Positions 34,575 through 44,860 of a stretch of 64,000 nt of DNA are shown here, piece by piece. A program made the position numbers and the translations under genes. The DNA is from Lepus europaeus. Lineage: Eukaryota > Chordata > Mammalia > Lagomorpha > Leporidae. Each line of letters begins with the position of its first letter. Position 1 is the first letter of the stretch. Under the pieces are notes generated by a model, which saw only the letters and a list, made by a program, of their open reading frames with translations, was not told where the DNA came from and searched no databases. The DNA lies in NCBI RefSeq assembly GCF_033115175.1, contig NC_084830.1:111316709-111380708 (forward strand). The letters run 5' to 3'.

Positions 34575-34795
34575 CTAACAGCTGACTTTCACTGATACTC
34601 CGTGATGTGCCAGGTACCGCAGTGGTTTTTTTTTGTTTGTTTGTTTCTTTGTAGTGCTTTTGAGAGTAGGATTAGGTCCAAGTTGAAGCACAGAGAGGAT
34701 ATGTAGTTTGCACTGGTAGTGCATTTGGCAAGGGGTAGAACTGTCATTCTGGGCACTGTGTGGCCCCTGTTTTGGTTTCTTAACCACACCCTGTA
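34575..34795 (-). mobile_element. MIR element with a (TTTG) insertion
   Basis: MIR-like flanks, actccgtgatgtgccaggta and gaagcacagagaggatatgt, surround a short TTTG run at 34625-34650. Confidence 0.5.
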
Positions 34796-35224
34796 GCTCC
34801 TAGTCTTCTTACTTTTGAAGTGCTGCCAACTGGGCTCCCCTTTGCTAAAGCAGCAGGGTTTGCCCGTCCCTCAGCTTGGAGACAGTGCAGGCAGATGGTA
34901 CCAATAGTCCTTGAATGCTAAGCCCCCTGCTGCTTGTGATCTCAGCCACTGCCTGGGTCTCTCCCGTGGAGCTGCACTTCCTAGAGAGTCGAGGAAACGT
35001 GGGGCAGGACATCACATCCAAGGGTGTAATACAGTCTTGTAAACTGGAGAGCCCACTGGTTCATTCTTTCACTGCACAGAACTGTGTTCAGTGCGCCCAT
35101 GTGTACCTGCAATGCAGTGGTGACTCAGTAAGCCATTCTTTACCTCACCAGTTGACTACTGCCAAAAACATGCCTGTTACAATGGCAATAATAATAACCA
35201 TGATAACTTAAAAACAAAAACAAT

Positions 35225-35785
35225 AAAATAATAAGAGTTGGTTAGGATGTGGAAACATTGAAACCTTCGTCCATTGCTATGGGGAATGTAAAATGGTGCT
35301 ACTACTATGGAAAATAGTAAGGTGTTTCTTTAAAAAGTTAAACATAGAATTACTGTATGATCTGACAATTTCACTTCTAAGTATTTACCCAAAGGAAATG
35401 AAGGCAAGGAATAAAATGGGCATTTATACACCCATGTTTCCTGAAACATTATTCACAACAGTCAAATGGTAGAAACAACCCAAGTGCCCCTCAACAGATG
35501 AATGGATAAAAAAAAATCAGGTTTCACATACTTGGAATATTATTCAGCCTTAAAAAGGAGTGGAGTTCTGACAAAAGCCATATATGCAAGGTGAGAGGCT
35601 AGACACAAAAGGACACATATTTTGTGATTCTAGTTAGAAGAACTATCCAGAATAAGCAGAAACAGACAGTAGATGAGAGGTATTTGGGAGCTGGGGAGTT
35701 GGAAGTTGGTGCTTACTGGCTATAAAGTTTCTGTTTGGGATGATGAAAATTTTTGGAAATTGCTGGTGATGATTGTACCATCTTG
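35225..35785 (+). mobile_element. Old L1 fragment (end of ORF2 and 3' region)
   Basis: Typical L1 wording: ttggttaggatgtggaaaca, caacagtcaaatggtagaaa, caacagatgaatggataaaa and gaatattattcagccttaaa. The frame is broken, so it encodes nothing intact. Confidence 0.85.
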
Positions 35786-35793
35786 TAAATATA

Positions 35794-36233
35794 CTTCAAA
35801 AAGTTCGTGGAAAAATGGGGTGGGCATTTAGCACAGCGGTTGAGTTGCTGCCTGGACTCTCTGTATCCTGTATCACAGTGCCTGTTTGAGTCCTGACTCC
35901 TCTGCTTCCAATCCAGTTTCCTGCTGATGCTGGGAAGCTGAAATGTTGGCTCAAGTTAGGTCCCTGCCACACACGTGGGACACCCAGACTGAGATGTGGG
36001 CTCCTAGCTTCAGCTTGAACCAACTATGGCGGTTGTAGACATTTGGGAAGTGAGCCAGTTGATGGAATATCTTTTTCTGTCTCTCTGCCTTTTAAATAAA
36101 ATGAAAATAAATAAATAAAAGCTTACAAAAGGTTTGTGGGAAAATGGGATTAGGATAAGTATTTTGATGTGAAAAATTGACACCCATGCGTATTTTTTCC
36201 ATAGTATGCATTTCCAATGGGCTTTTTGAAGAC
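35794..36233 (+). mobile_element. Mariner-type MITE copy A, interrupted by a CSINE
   Basis: The left terminus cttcaaaaagttcgtggaaa and the right terminus ccaatgggctttttgaag are inverted repeats. A CSINE (35820-36121) sits in the left terminus and is bounded by a repeated copy of that terminus (35794-35819 and 36122-36148). Confidence 0.7.
35820..36121 (+). mobile_element. CSINE, plus strand, inside MITE copy A
   Basis: Head gtgggcatttagcacagcgg, body with tgctgatgctgggaagctga, and a tail ttttaaataaaatgaaaata with ataaataaa. The flanking 26-27-bp imperfect direct repeats are probably a long target-site duplication of MITE sequence. Confidence 0.85.
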
Positions 36234-36274
36234 CTGTCATACTTAATGTCACTTCGCAGTGCACTTAAATGGTT

Positions 36275-36600
36275 ACAGGCAGGGCATTTGACCTAGTGGT
36301 TAATATGTTGATATGCCACACCTGGGTGCACTTCTGACTCTAGCTTCCTGCTAATACAGACCCTAGGAGGCAGCAGGTGATGCCACAAGTGATTGGGTTC
36401 CTGCCACCCACTAGGGAAACTTGGATTAAATGTCCAGCTTCTTGCTTTGGCCTTAGCCCGGCCCTGGCTGTGGCAGGCATTTGGGAAGTGAACCAGCAGA
36501 TTGGGGATTCTCTTTCTGTGTCTATCTGCCCCTCTCCCTGTCCCTATCCCTGTCCCTGTCCCTCTCCCTCTCCCTCTCCCTCTACCTCTCCAATAAAAAC
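36275..36600 (+). mobile_element. CSINE, plus strand, with expanded CCCTCT/CCCTGT tract
   Basis: Head aggcagggcatttgacctag, body with gggaagtgaaccagcagatt, then a 65-base hexanucleotide tract at 36529-36593 and caataaaaacatt. Confidence 0.85.
36529..36593 (+). repeat. (CCCTGT/CCCTCT)n microsatellite
   Basis: About ten hexamer units within the SINE pyrimidine region. Confidence 0.85.
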
Positions 36601-37734
36601 ATTATTTAAAATGGCAAATTTCATAGTATATAAACCTTATTACAATAAAAAAAAAAAACTTCATCACAAAAGAAGCAGACTGTCTGCTTTGTAAGGAACA
36701 AAATCTTTGAGAAATTCCTTCCATGTTTATGCTCACAGCCAGGCCTTCTACCTAGTACAAGGTCTGGCAGGAAGTAGATGCACCTTGCTGTTTATGCTGA
36801 GCCAAACTGAACATGGTCATCCTGTGTGTAGTTGGAAATGGCAGCGGGCTGTTGAGTGTAAATTTTACTACCATGGCAACTGTGGAACACAAAGATGATA
36901 AATGGGAAAAAGCAGTAATATTTTTGGCAGGTGGGGTCAGCCGGAGGTAACATGTCTCCTCACAAGCAAATGCAAGATTGGAGAGGAGTGACTTGTTAGG
37001 ACCCAGTGAGACGGGTCCGCTTTGTTCCAGTTGAGGGCGTCCAGATGGTGCTTTGCATCAGTTGTACCAAAAGGGGTAGAGGGTGAAGTCCAAGTTGGCA
37101 AACGGAGTCCAGGAGTGTTAGCAGCTTTTTAGCAGAGGCAGGAGGCTGGACAGGGTTTTGCCAGTTTGTTCACCACATTGTTGCCCCTTTGGGAAGAGGC
37201 ACCTATGTGGGTCTGCAGATCTCCTGGGCCCTTGGCAGAGCCGAGGCGGTGTCTGTGAGGAAGAATAAAGAAGATTAACCTTTAAGGAAATGTACCAAGA
37301 AGGAGACAGAGGGGCGCTTATCTTGCCGTGTGGCTTCACGGCCCAGAGTACCTCTTTCAGAAGACAAAAGTGGTTCCTGAAAGCTGCTGGGGATGTCATG
37401 TTGCCTGTGGTTGTTCTTGCTCTGTGTTTGGGCTTTGATCACCATTATTGGATTGGAAAGGATTCTTTTGGATCCACCTCCTCACCAGAGTCCACGTATA
37501 AACACAGACATGCAGACAGTGACTCTGTCGGTTAGGGGCTTGTGGGGAGCGGTTTTGGAGTTCAAGAGCCTGATCTCCTGTCCTCAGCCGTCTTCCATGA
37601 CTGAGTCTCATCCCCTCCAGGGCTCTGTGTGACATAGCAATGCTGTGGAAGTGCTGGGATATCTGATGGCTGTGCTGGGTGAAGCCCTTTGGAAAGACTG
37701 TTAGCTTCTGGAGAAAGGCTAGGTGACTTTATAG
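36601..37734. other. Intron 1, unassigned; RFX-like site at 36869
   Basis: TACCATGGCAAC occurs at 36869-36880, the same 12-mer as at 30294. No repeat or exon is otherwise recognised. Confidence 0.35.
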
Positions 37735-37930
37735 CAGTTTTAGAATTAGGGCTGAATTTGAATCTCACCTCAGCACTAGAATGTTGTATAACTTTGATGA
37801 ATCACTCAGCCTTAACCACCTTTTCTGTTAAATGGGTACACTGATACCTGTGTCTCAGGGTGTACATGGGAAGCACTTCTTACTTGCTTGTAAGTAGCTT
37901 CCCAGGATTTGGTAGCTACTGCTATGATGA
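37735..37930 (+). mobile_element. MIR element
   Basis: The wording is gctgaatttgaatctcacct, then ataactttgatgaatcactc and a degenerate tail. Confidence 0.65.
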
Positions 37931-38074
37931 AGAAACCAAGCAACCAACGTGTTAATTGGGTCTGGCATTAGAGTTCACTGGTGCTTTCAGCTTGAAATGC
38001 CCCCAGCCAGGCATCAGTTAGCACAGGTCACATTGGCCATGTGTGTACCATGGACAAAGAGCTGCTGTATTTAC

Positions 38075-38260
38075 AGTATCAAGCTAACCAATTTATACAT
38101 ATTGTTATGTTTCATTCTCCCAACAACACTATCATGTTGGCACCATTTCATACCAATTTTCCAGAAGAAAACACTTAGTCTCAATGGGGTTAGATGATTC
38201 ACCTAAGACTACCCAAGTAGATATTTGAAGCCAGACAGTCTGAGTATATAGACCTGGGTA
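38075..38260 (-). mobile_element. MIR element
   Basis: The reverse core reads cattctcccaacaacactat, then ttccagaagaaaacacttag and tgaagccagacagtctga. Confidence 0.65.
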
Positions 38261-38454
38261 CCATGGACAAGGACAGCCTTCATTGGGTCAGTTTGAAGAA
38301 TGAGCAAGGAAGAGTCTAGTTTCAAAACTGGAGATGAGTTCTGACCACTGAGTCCTAGAAACCCTGGTCCAGGAGGGAACATCTCCCCATTTGTCCTGAG
38401 GATGTTGCTTTTCCAGGCTTGCTGAATCCAGTCATCACCGCTTGTACATTAATT

Positions 38455-38600
38455 TATTCATTCACTGTGTCAATGTTCATGAACTGAGCAGCTCCCCTGT
38501 GCCATGACTGCTACTGTTGGAGGTCATTTACTGAGCACTGACCAGATCCCAGACACATGATCCTATGTACTCAGTATGGTAAGCCGCCATCTCTACTACT
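38455..38600. mobile_element. L2/MIR-like fragment
   Basis: Weak wording: ttcattcactgtgtcaatgt, then tactgagcactgaccagatc. Confidence 0.35.
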
Positions 38601-38780
38601 GCTTCTTACTACTTACAGGGACAAAACGAATGCGTAGTCTGGTTAAAGTCATTGCTTAGGTCCCCCAAAAATGTGAGTCTCAGAGCCTGGATTCACATCC
38701 TTCAAGTCTTTCATCAACCCTGTGCCAAAGAGATGCCATCCTTCGCCCAATTCCTATAGCATTCTTCAGTCTTCTAGTCT

Positions 38781-38950
38781 CATGGTTCCCAACTTGGTCA
38801 GGCAGCAGAATCAACTGGAAGGCTTGTGCAAACCACTGAGAGGCCTGCCACACCAAAGGTGCCCAGTCGAGGTGAAGTGCAACAATGTGCACTTCTAGCA
38901 AGCTCCCAGGTGATGCTGATGGTGTCGGTCTAGGGACCGCACTTTTTGAG
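38781..38950. mobile_element. MER5-like hAT MITE
   Basis: The left end tggttcccaacttggtcagg is paired with the internal caagctcccaggtgatgctg and a degraded right end near 38935-38950. Confidence 0.7.
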
Positions 38951-39061
38951 GGACACAGCTCCTGTCTGAGGTCTGTTAAGATCAGGATCTTGTCTTGGTT
39001 GTTTCCCTGCTCCCACACACAATGCCTGGGACAAGGTGGTTCCTTGATCTGCATGAGGAAA

Positions 39062-39118
39062 TTTGAACTGTTCATGGGAAAATGAGATTAAAAGAGCAGA
39101 GAAATCCATGCACAAAAG
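39062..39118 (+). mobile_element. Partial mariner-type MITE
   Basis: The text gttcatgggaaaatgagatt, then aaaagagcagagaaatccat, matches the left part of the MITE family with an internal deletion. Confidence 0.4.
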
Positions 39119-39121
39119 GGA

Positions 39122-39235
39122 TCTTCAAAATTTTCATGGAAATGGAATTATAAAAAAGCATGGATTTCAAATGGTTTTACACCAAAATAAATTTAGTTTT
39201 TAATCCCGATTTTTTTCCATGAATGTTTTGAAGTT
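39122..39235 (-). mobile_element. Mariner-type MITE copy B, minus strand
   Basis: The termini tcttcaaaattttcatggaa and ttttccatgaatgttttgaa are inverted repeats. The reverse complement gives the family order, with attaaaa, tttattttggtg and gaaatccatgc. Confidence 0.75.
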
Positions 39236-39445
39236 CCCTGTATTTGTTATTTTGAATTGCTTGCTCCTTTACTTCTCCTTTCTCTATTATAACATGTTTT
39301 TCTATCTCAATGTGCAAATTCTTCTTGGGCTTTTCCATGGAGGCTTTAAGCTCCGAGGGTCAGGAATTTCACACTGTACTACTTAGCACCTTATGCAGAG
39401 CCTTGCACAAGGTGTTTGGTAAATATTAGCTGGCTGGTTGGTTGA
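39236..39445 (+). mobile_element. L2 3'-end fragment
   Basis: The end reads gcagagccttgcacaaggtg, then tttggtaaatattagctggc and tggttggttgattc. Confidence 0.55.
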
Positions 39446-39716
39446 TTCAGAGACAAACCTCACTAAGACTCAAATTGCAAGTCTGTTAAACTCAAGGAGC
39501 AGAGCTCTCAAGACAATCTGTACATTTCTGGAAAAGAGCCTGGTACACAGTTGGTGCTCAATAGTGTTTGTGGATGTCTACCACCAGGCTCTGTGGCTTT
39601 GTGGCCAACAGCCTGAGGGCTTCCCTAACATCTTGAGCCTGATTTCAGCTTGGGAGCTTAGTCTGGAAGCATCACTTGGTGGATAAATTTTCAAGGGCTT
39701 GCCACTTCCCTCCAGC

Positions 39717-39880
39717 CATGGTTCTTAACCCTAGCTGCACACTGAAATCACCTGGCGTTGACTTACAATACTGTGCCGACGTAGGGCCGTTCTGACTGCA
39801 TGGGGTGGAGGACAGCCTGGCTGCAAGATTTCTAATGCTCCTCAGGTGATTCTGTCATGCAGCCAGGGTTGGGAATCTTG
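39717..39880. mobile_element. MER5-like hAT MITE
   Basis: The left end tggttcttaaccctagctgc and the right end cagccagggttgggaatc are inverted repeats. The internal gctcctcaggtgattctg is diagnostic. Confidence 0.78.
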
Positions 39881-40990
39881 GAATCCTCTAGGACGTTTGA
39901 CTTCATGGTTTTCTTCTGGGCATTTCCAGAGGGCTGTGCATGGAGGTGCATTGGTGTGGCCATGCATGCATGTACATATGTGTGCACACATGTGCGGAAA
40001 AGCAGCGAGCTCTGAATGGGACAGAGTAAACATCTCTAACTCCGAGATGGGGGTGGAGGGACTGGCAATGAAGCTTCAGGTAGAAACTTGACCAAGACAG
40101 AGGTTACGCCCCTGCCTCCCCCCTCCTTGGCTGCCTTGGGTGACTGCTGGTTGCCACATTCCATGACAGGGCCTCTGTTTCAAGGCTTGAGGTAGGGGGT
40201 GCTGACTGAATGCAGGTGGCATGGCTGTTGCAAAGCCTTTTTGTTCTCTCTTGGTTCAGAAGGGGCCGTCCTTCCAGGGGCTGAGGTGTGGGGCTTAGCG
40301 TTTGGCACCATGTGCATCGGTGCTGAGTTTATTCTTGGGTTTCTTGGTGGAAACACACACGGCTACTTGAGCCCCAGGAGCTGGCTGAGAGCAGTGGGAA
40401 AGGTCATGCCTGGGCCCCCACCCTAGCAGGTTGCTTGACTCAGCACAATCCTGGTGTAATTAAGCGTGACAAGAAGAACAAGGGGAAGGGGCTGGTGCTT
40501 ACTCATGTGCACTCAGCCCAGGCCCCAGGGGGCCGGAGTACTCAGAAGTGTCAGCTGCTCTCAATTTTATTGGATCCAAGGCCTGGCTCACTTATGGCCA
40601 CCTCCATCTCTGTCCCTGGAAGCGGGGATCTGAGTCCTGCAGGTACATGATTGGACGAACCATTCTAATTCCTTTAGTTCCCTTCTCATCTCGTCTCTTT
40701 GCTCCTGTGGCCCTGGAAGCTGTGATTAGGAGACATGTTTACATCAGTGCATTCAAATCACCCGCTCTTGTTTGTGCAGTAGCCCTGGGCGAGGCACTGT
40801 GTGGGGGGCACCAGAGCAAGGAATGATCCTTGAACTTGGTTTCTCTCCTAACCTTTTACATTAGGTTGGAAAAACATTCCATAATTATAAACCCTGAAGT
40901 CAAATCCTCTTACCTCCCTGGGCCGATAGGCGATAGAAATAGGTGAATTGTTTAGGGGCTGGGGTGACTTGGGAACCACATACTCAGCTA
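39881..40990. other. Intron 1, nothing recognised
   Basis: Unique sequence with an alternating gt/ca patch at 39960-40000. No exon or named repeat is seen. Confidence 0.4.
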
Positions 40991-40994
40991 GGGG

Positions 40995-41730
40995 CATGGA
41001 TGTATTGTGTTCCCCAGAAGTTTGTGTGCTTGGAAGATCAGTCTCTGGTGTGGCCATGCTGGGAATGGTGGAACCATTAATGGGTGGAGCCTAGTATAAG
41101 GTACTTAGGTCATGGGACATCACCCTGGCGAAAATTAAAATGGTTCTGTAGGACCATAGTTAGTTTCCGTAAGAGTGGGTTATAAAAAGAGCAAGCCTGA
41201 GGGCCAGTGTTTTTGCATAGTGAAGCAGCCACTTGCATCACCAGAATTCCGTGTAGGAGTGCTGGTTTGAGTCCTGGCTGCTCTGCTTCCAATCCCACTC
41301 TCTACTAATGCACCTAGGAAAGCCGTGGAGGATGTTCCAAGTGATGTGGGCCGCTGCCATCCACATGGGAAACCTGAGTGCAGTTCCAGGCTCCTCGTTT
41401 TTAGCTGGCTTAGCCCTGGCTAGTGTGGCCATTTGGGAAGTAAACCAGTGGATAGAGGATCTCTTTCTCTGCCTCTCTTTGTCAGTCTGCCTTTCAAATA
41501 AGTAAATCTAAAAAACAGAGCAGGCCTGGTCTGGGAATCTCTGCCTTCTGTCTGGCTGTGTGATCTCTTCTGCATGTGGTCCTCCCATGGTGGTGTTAGC
41601 TGCCATGAGGCTTTCGCCAGTTGGGGCAACACCATCTGAGATTTTTCGCCTCCAAAACTGTGAGCTCCATAAACCTCTTTGAAAATTCTCAAGTTGTTAT
41701 TGTAGAAAATGGACTCTGGTAGATTTAAAA
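40995..41730 (+). mobile_element. MaLR (MLT1-type) LTR interrupted by a CSINE
   Basis: The left part has attgtgttccccagaagttt and gtggagcctagtataaggta. The right part, after the SINE, has gccatgaggctttcgccagt and cctccaaaactgtgagctcc. This is an old solo LTR fragment of a retrovirus-like element with no coding content. Confidence 0.7.
41200..41516 (+). mobile_element. CSINE, plus strand, inside the MaLR LTR
   Basis: Head gggccagtgtttttgcatag, body with gggaagtaaaccagtggata, tail cctttcaaataagtaaatct. Target repeats agagcaagcctg and agagcaggcctg lie at 41188-41199 and 41517-41528. Confidence 0.92.
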
Positions 41731-42136
41731 AACAAACAAGCAAACAAACAAAAACACCTCTCCTTGCCAACCAAATGGAAGAGTATCTGTATAGTGGGAT
41801 CCCATGGTGGGCAGCCAGTGTGACACCTACTTGTAGCCACTCTGGTTGGTGAGGTCTCAAGCTAAGACACCACGAGCCCCCTCATGTCTGTGTGAGGGTC
41901 TTCAACACAAAACCCCAAATGGACTCATGACCTTGGAGATGCCCTTTTCTGGAGCCTGGAACTCCACTGGAACCACAGTGGTGGCCTGGGGAGCCAACAC
42001 TGAGCAAGAATTTCCAGAGTGGAGCTAGGGAAATTGGGAATGAACTTGGGCAGGTGATCAGGGTAGAGGTGTGTGGTCAGCTTGCAAGTGGGCCAGGGAA
42101 GAAACTGCAGGGCCTCTGCCCCCGACAGATGACCTG
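41731..42136. other. Intron 1; (AAAC)n patch then unassigned sequence
   Basis: An (AAAC/AAGC) run lies at 41727-41755. Nothing else is recognised. Confidence 0.4.
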
Positions 42137-42149
42137 AAAGCTCATTTGT

Positions 42150-42480
42150 TGGCCGGTGCCGTGGCTCAATAGGCTAATCCTCTGCCTTGCGGCGCCAGCA
42201 CACCGGGTTCTAGTCCCGGTCGGGGTGCCGGATTCTGTCCCGGTTGCCCCTCTTCCAGGCCAGCTCTCTGCTATGGTCCGGGAGTGCAGTGGAGGATGGC
42301 CCAAGTGCTTGGGCCCTGCACCCCATGGGAGACCAGGAGAAGCACCTGGCTCCTGCCTTTGGATCAGCGTGGTGCGCCGGCCACAGCGCACCTGCCACAG
42401 CGGCCATTGTGGGGTGAACCAACAGAAAAAGGAAGACCTTTCTCTCTGTCTCTCTCTCTCACTGTCCACTCTGCCTCTCA

Positions 42481-42505
<25 letters not shown>
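42150..42505 (+). mobile_element. Very young CSINE, plus strand
   Basis: This complete copy of the ggccggtgccgtggctcaat subfamily has intact head, body and CT run and an uninterrupted A tail of nearly 30 bases. The perfect 13-bp repeat aaagctcatttgt lies at 42137-42149 and 42506-42518. It looks like the most recent insertion in the window. Confidence 0.96.
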
Positions 42506-42511
<6 letters not shown>

Positions 42512-42518
42512 CATTTGT

Positions 42519-43421
42519 CCCTGTCTGTCCCTGAGCGGGAGCCAAGTGGGGCCCTGAGCCCCTCACCTACCCGATGCTCTGGTAGCTCAGGCACTGCCCA
42601 GGCAGAGGATGTTGATGCTGAGAACCTGGCAGGCAACTGCCCTGTGCCCACCCCATTTCTGTCTGGTCTCCCTCTGTCCTCACCAGTGCTCTGCTCCTCA
42701 TGTAACCTGGAACCCAGGTCTCCCCAGGCAGAGGGAGATCCTGGAGGCCTCATCTGCGGTCTCATCCTCCTGCACTCTCTCTGTGTTCAGAATCACTGGC
42801 AGAGTTTCTGGAGATAAGTATGTCTGTAACAGCCTCACGGGTCCTTCCTCCAACAGGCTGATGAAGAACCCTGCAGAGCTGGGCTCATGGAGCGAGAGTG
42901 GCAGGTTTTGAAGCGCTGTGTAGCTTCCAGTGCTGCCCTGCCCCTGACGTGGTGCTGCCTGTAGCATCCGTCTCCAGCTAGTAGGACTCTCCACTGTTGT
43001 GCCCATGTGCTTCTATTTTCCATGGAGAGTGTGTTACAGGGACATGCTTCCTGCAAAAGTCCTTGCCTCCTACCTAAAACTACCTACCCGTCCCTGTAGT
43101 GCCTCTGCACCAACACCAGGGCCCTGAGCCACGTCAGAGGACACAAACCACAGACTGCAATTGCAGCCATTCAGGAGACGCAAGTCTTTAATTTGGGCTT
43201 AAAATAGCCCACAGGACCCAAGACTGAGGGAACAGGAGCAAGGTGTAATCGCGGGAATGGGTGTGGGTAACCCATCTCAGGGTGAGTGAGCAGGGGTTGT
43301 GAACTGGGAGAAAGGCAAGGGTAGAGCTTGGGGCCTAAGCTGCACCCCCCCGCCAAGATGGTTTGAAATTGTCCTCTTGCAGCTCCATAATGGCAGAGTG
43401 AATGATGTGGCTATAAAAACA
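42519..43421. other. Intron 1, nothing recognised
   Basis: GC-rich unique sequence. Overlapping frames at 42511-42911 on both strands have no family. Confidence 0.4.
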
Positions 43422-43542
43422 TGAGGGGCTTTAAAAAAGTTTGTGGCGAAATTTAATTAAGACAGGTTCATTTGAGTGAAAAAAATTTTTTTAAATGCAT
43501 GCATCATTTTTTTATAATATGCATTTTCTTTGTGAAGACCTC
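43422..43542 (+). mobile_element. Mariner-type MITE copy C
   Basis: The left end gaggggctttaaaaaagttt and the right end gaagacctc frame an AT-rich interior with aaatgcatgcatc and ttataatatgcattttc. Confidence 0.72.
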
Positions 43543-43789
43543 CTCCATACGGGGGACCCACCACTTCCATCTGGAATGCCCATCTGGTTCCCATCCTCAA
43601 ACTCCTGTGCAAGCACCATTGTAATATTAGCTATAATCAGGGCTACTATGCTGCAGAACTCCTAGGTTACCTTCCTATTCTGTGCTACAAGGACTGCATA
43701 CCCACTGTCTGCTGTTGAACAATGTCCCTCCCCACCCCAGCATTGTGCAAGCAGCAATGCTGGTATAATAGGAGCAAAGAGATTGGAAA

Positions 43790-44040
43790 CTCTTGTGGAC
43801 TAGGTGTTGTCCTGACCTGTTGACATGAATCAACTTGCTTAACTATCAACTCAACCCAAGGAAGAGGACACCCATTTTACAGATTATCCCTGTTTTACAG
43901 ACAAGAAGATGGAAGCACAGAGGGTTTAGATAACACTCCTAGAGTCAAGTTGCTCCTTCTGTCTACCAAGTGCAGAATAAGCTTCAGTCTGTCCCTGGTG
44001 CCCACACTTTTAACCATTGTGTTTCACCCACCAAACAATT
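43790..44040 (-). mobile_element. MIR element
   Basis: The reverse core reads attttacagattatccctgt, then tttacagacaagaagatgga and a head ending cacacttttaaccattg. Confidence 0.7.
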
Positions 44041-44216
44041 TAGTTATTCTTCTTGCTGTTTTGGTGACTGCCAGTCACTTGTTTTCAACCTAGATCAGGG
44101 GTTAGCAAACATTGGTGTGTAAAAGACTACACTGTGAATAGAGGCTGGAGACTGTACAGTTCCGGTTACAGGTACTCAACCCTGGCCAAAGGTAGCAAAA
44201 GCAGCCATAGGCAGTA

Positions 44217-44647
44217 GGAGGGCACCTCAAAGAGTTCATTAAGGGATTTTTGTTTGGACCAATGGTTAGTATGATGGTTGGGATACCTGCATCTCACATT
44301 GGAGTATCTAGCTTTGCTCCCAACTCTGGCTCCTGACTCCAGCATCCTGCTAATGCAGAACCTGGAAAGCAGCAATGAAGGCTCAAGTAATTAGGTTTCT
44401 GCCACCCATGTGGGAGACCTGGATTGAGTTCCTGTTTCTTGATGTTGGCCCTTGCCCCAGCCTATCTGTTCCGGGCATTTGGGGAGTGAACCAGCAGATG
44501 GGAACCCTCTCTATCTGTCTCAAAAACTATTTAAGTTCATAAAAAAAAGAATGAAAGAGAATTTAATGTTCTGCAAAAAAAATTCAAGGCCCTAAATAGT
44601 TATTTTATAATATGCATTTTCCATGAACTTTCTGAAGACCCCTTTTG
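44217..44647 (+). mobile_element. Mariner-type MITE copy D, inside the hAT element
   Basis: The left end ggagggcacctcaaagagtt and the right end ccatgaactttctgaagacc are inverted repeats flanked by TA at 44215-44216 and 44648-44649. Removing it rejoins the hAT sequence. The MITE is itself split by a CSINE. Confidence 0.72.
44246..44527 (+). mobile_element. CSINE, plus strand, inside MITE copy D
   Basis: Body with atcctgctaatgcagaacct, gggagacctggattgagttc and ggggagtgaaccagcagatg. Diverged direct repeats of the MITE left terminus flank it (44229-44245 and 44528-44545). Confidence 0.82.
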
Positions 44648-44860
44648 TATAAATGGATGAGTGTGGCAGTGTTCCAAGAGAACTGTATTTATAGATACTG
44701 AAATTTGAATTGCATGCAATTTTTATGTGTCACAAAATATTATCCTTTTTTCTAACAATTTAGAAATAACAAAACCTGTTCTGAGACCCCGATGTATACA
44801 AAAACAGGCGGCGGGTAGGACTTGGCCAGTGGGCTGTCTTTTGCTGCCCATACCCTAGAG

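Larger units (their letters stand above)
44096..44852 (-). mobile_element. hAT-type DNA transposon, host of a nested MITE and SINE
   Basis: The left terminus is caggggttagcaaac. Internal family wording includes gtactcaaccctggccaaag, gcagccataggcag, then (after the insertion) atgagtgtggcagtgttcca and caaaaacaggcggcgggtag. Flanks acctagat (44088-44095) and ccctagag (44853-44860) match at 6 of 8 bases, consistent with an 8-bp hAT duplication. Confidence 0.72.

Noticed and set aside
35225..35785. Possible L1 coding remnant
   Set aside because: Only the last part of ORF2 and 3' sequence is present, with stops in all frames. It is annotated as a repeat only.
42077..42817. Frames of 133-177 codons on both strands
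   Set aside because: They are translations of the young CSINE and its A tail.
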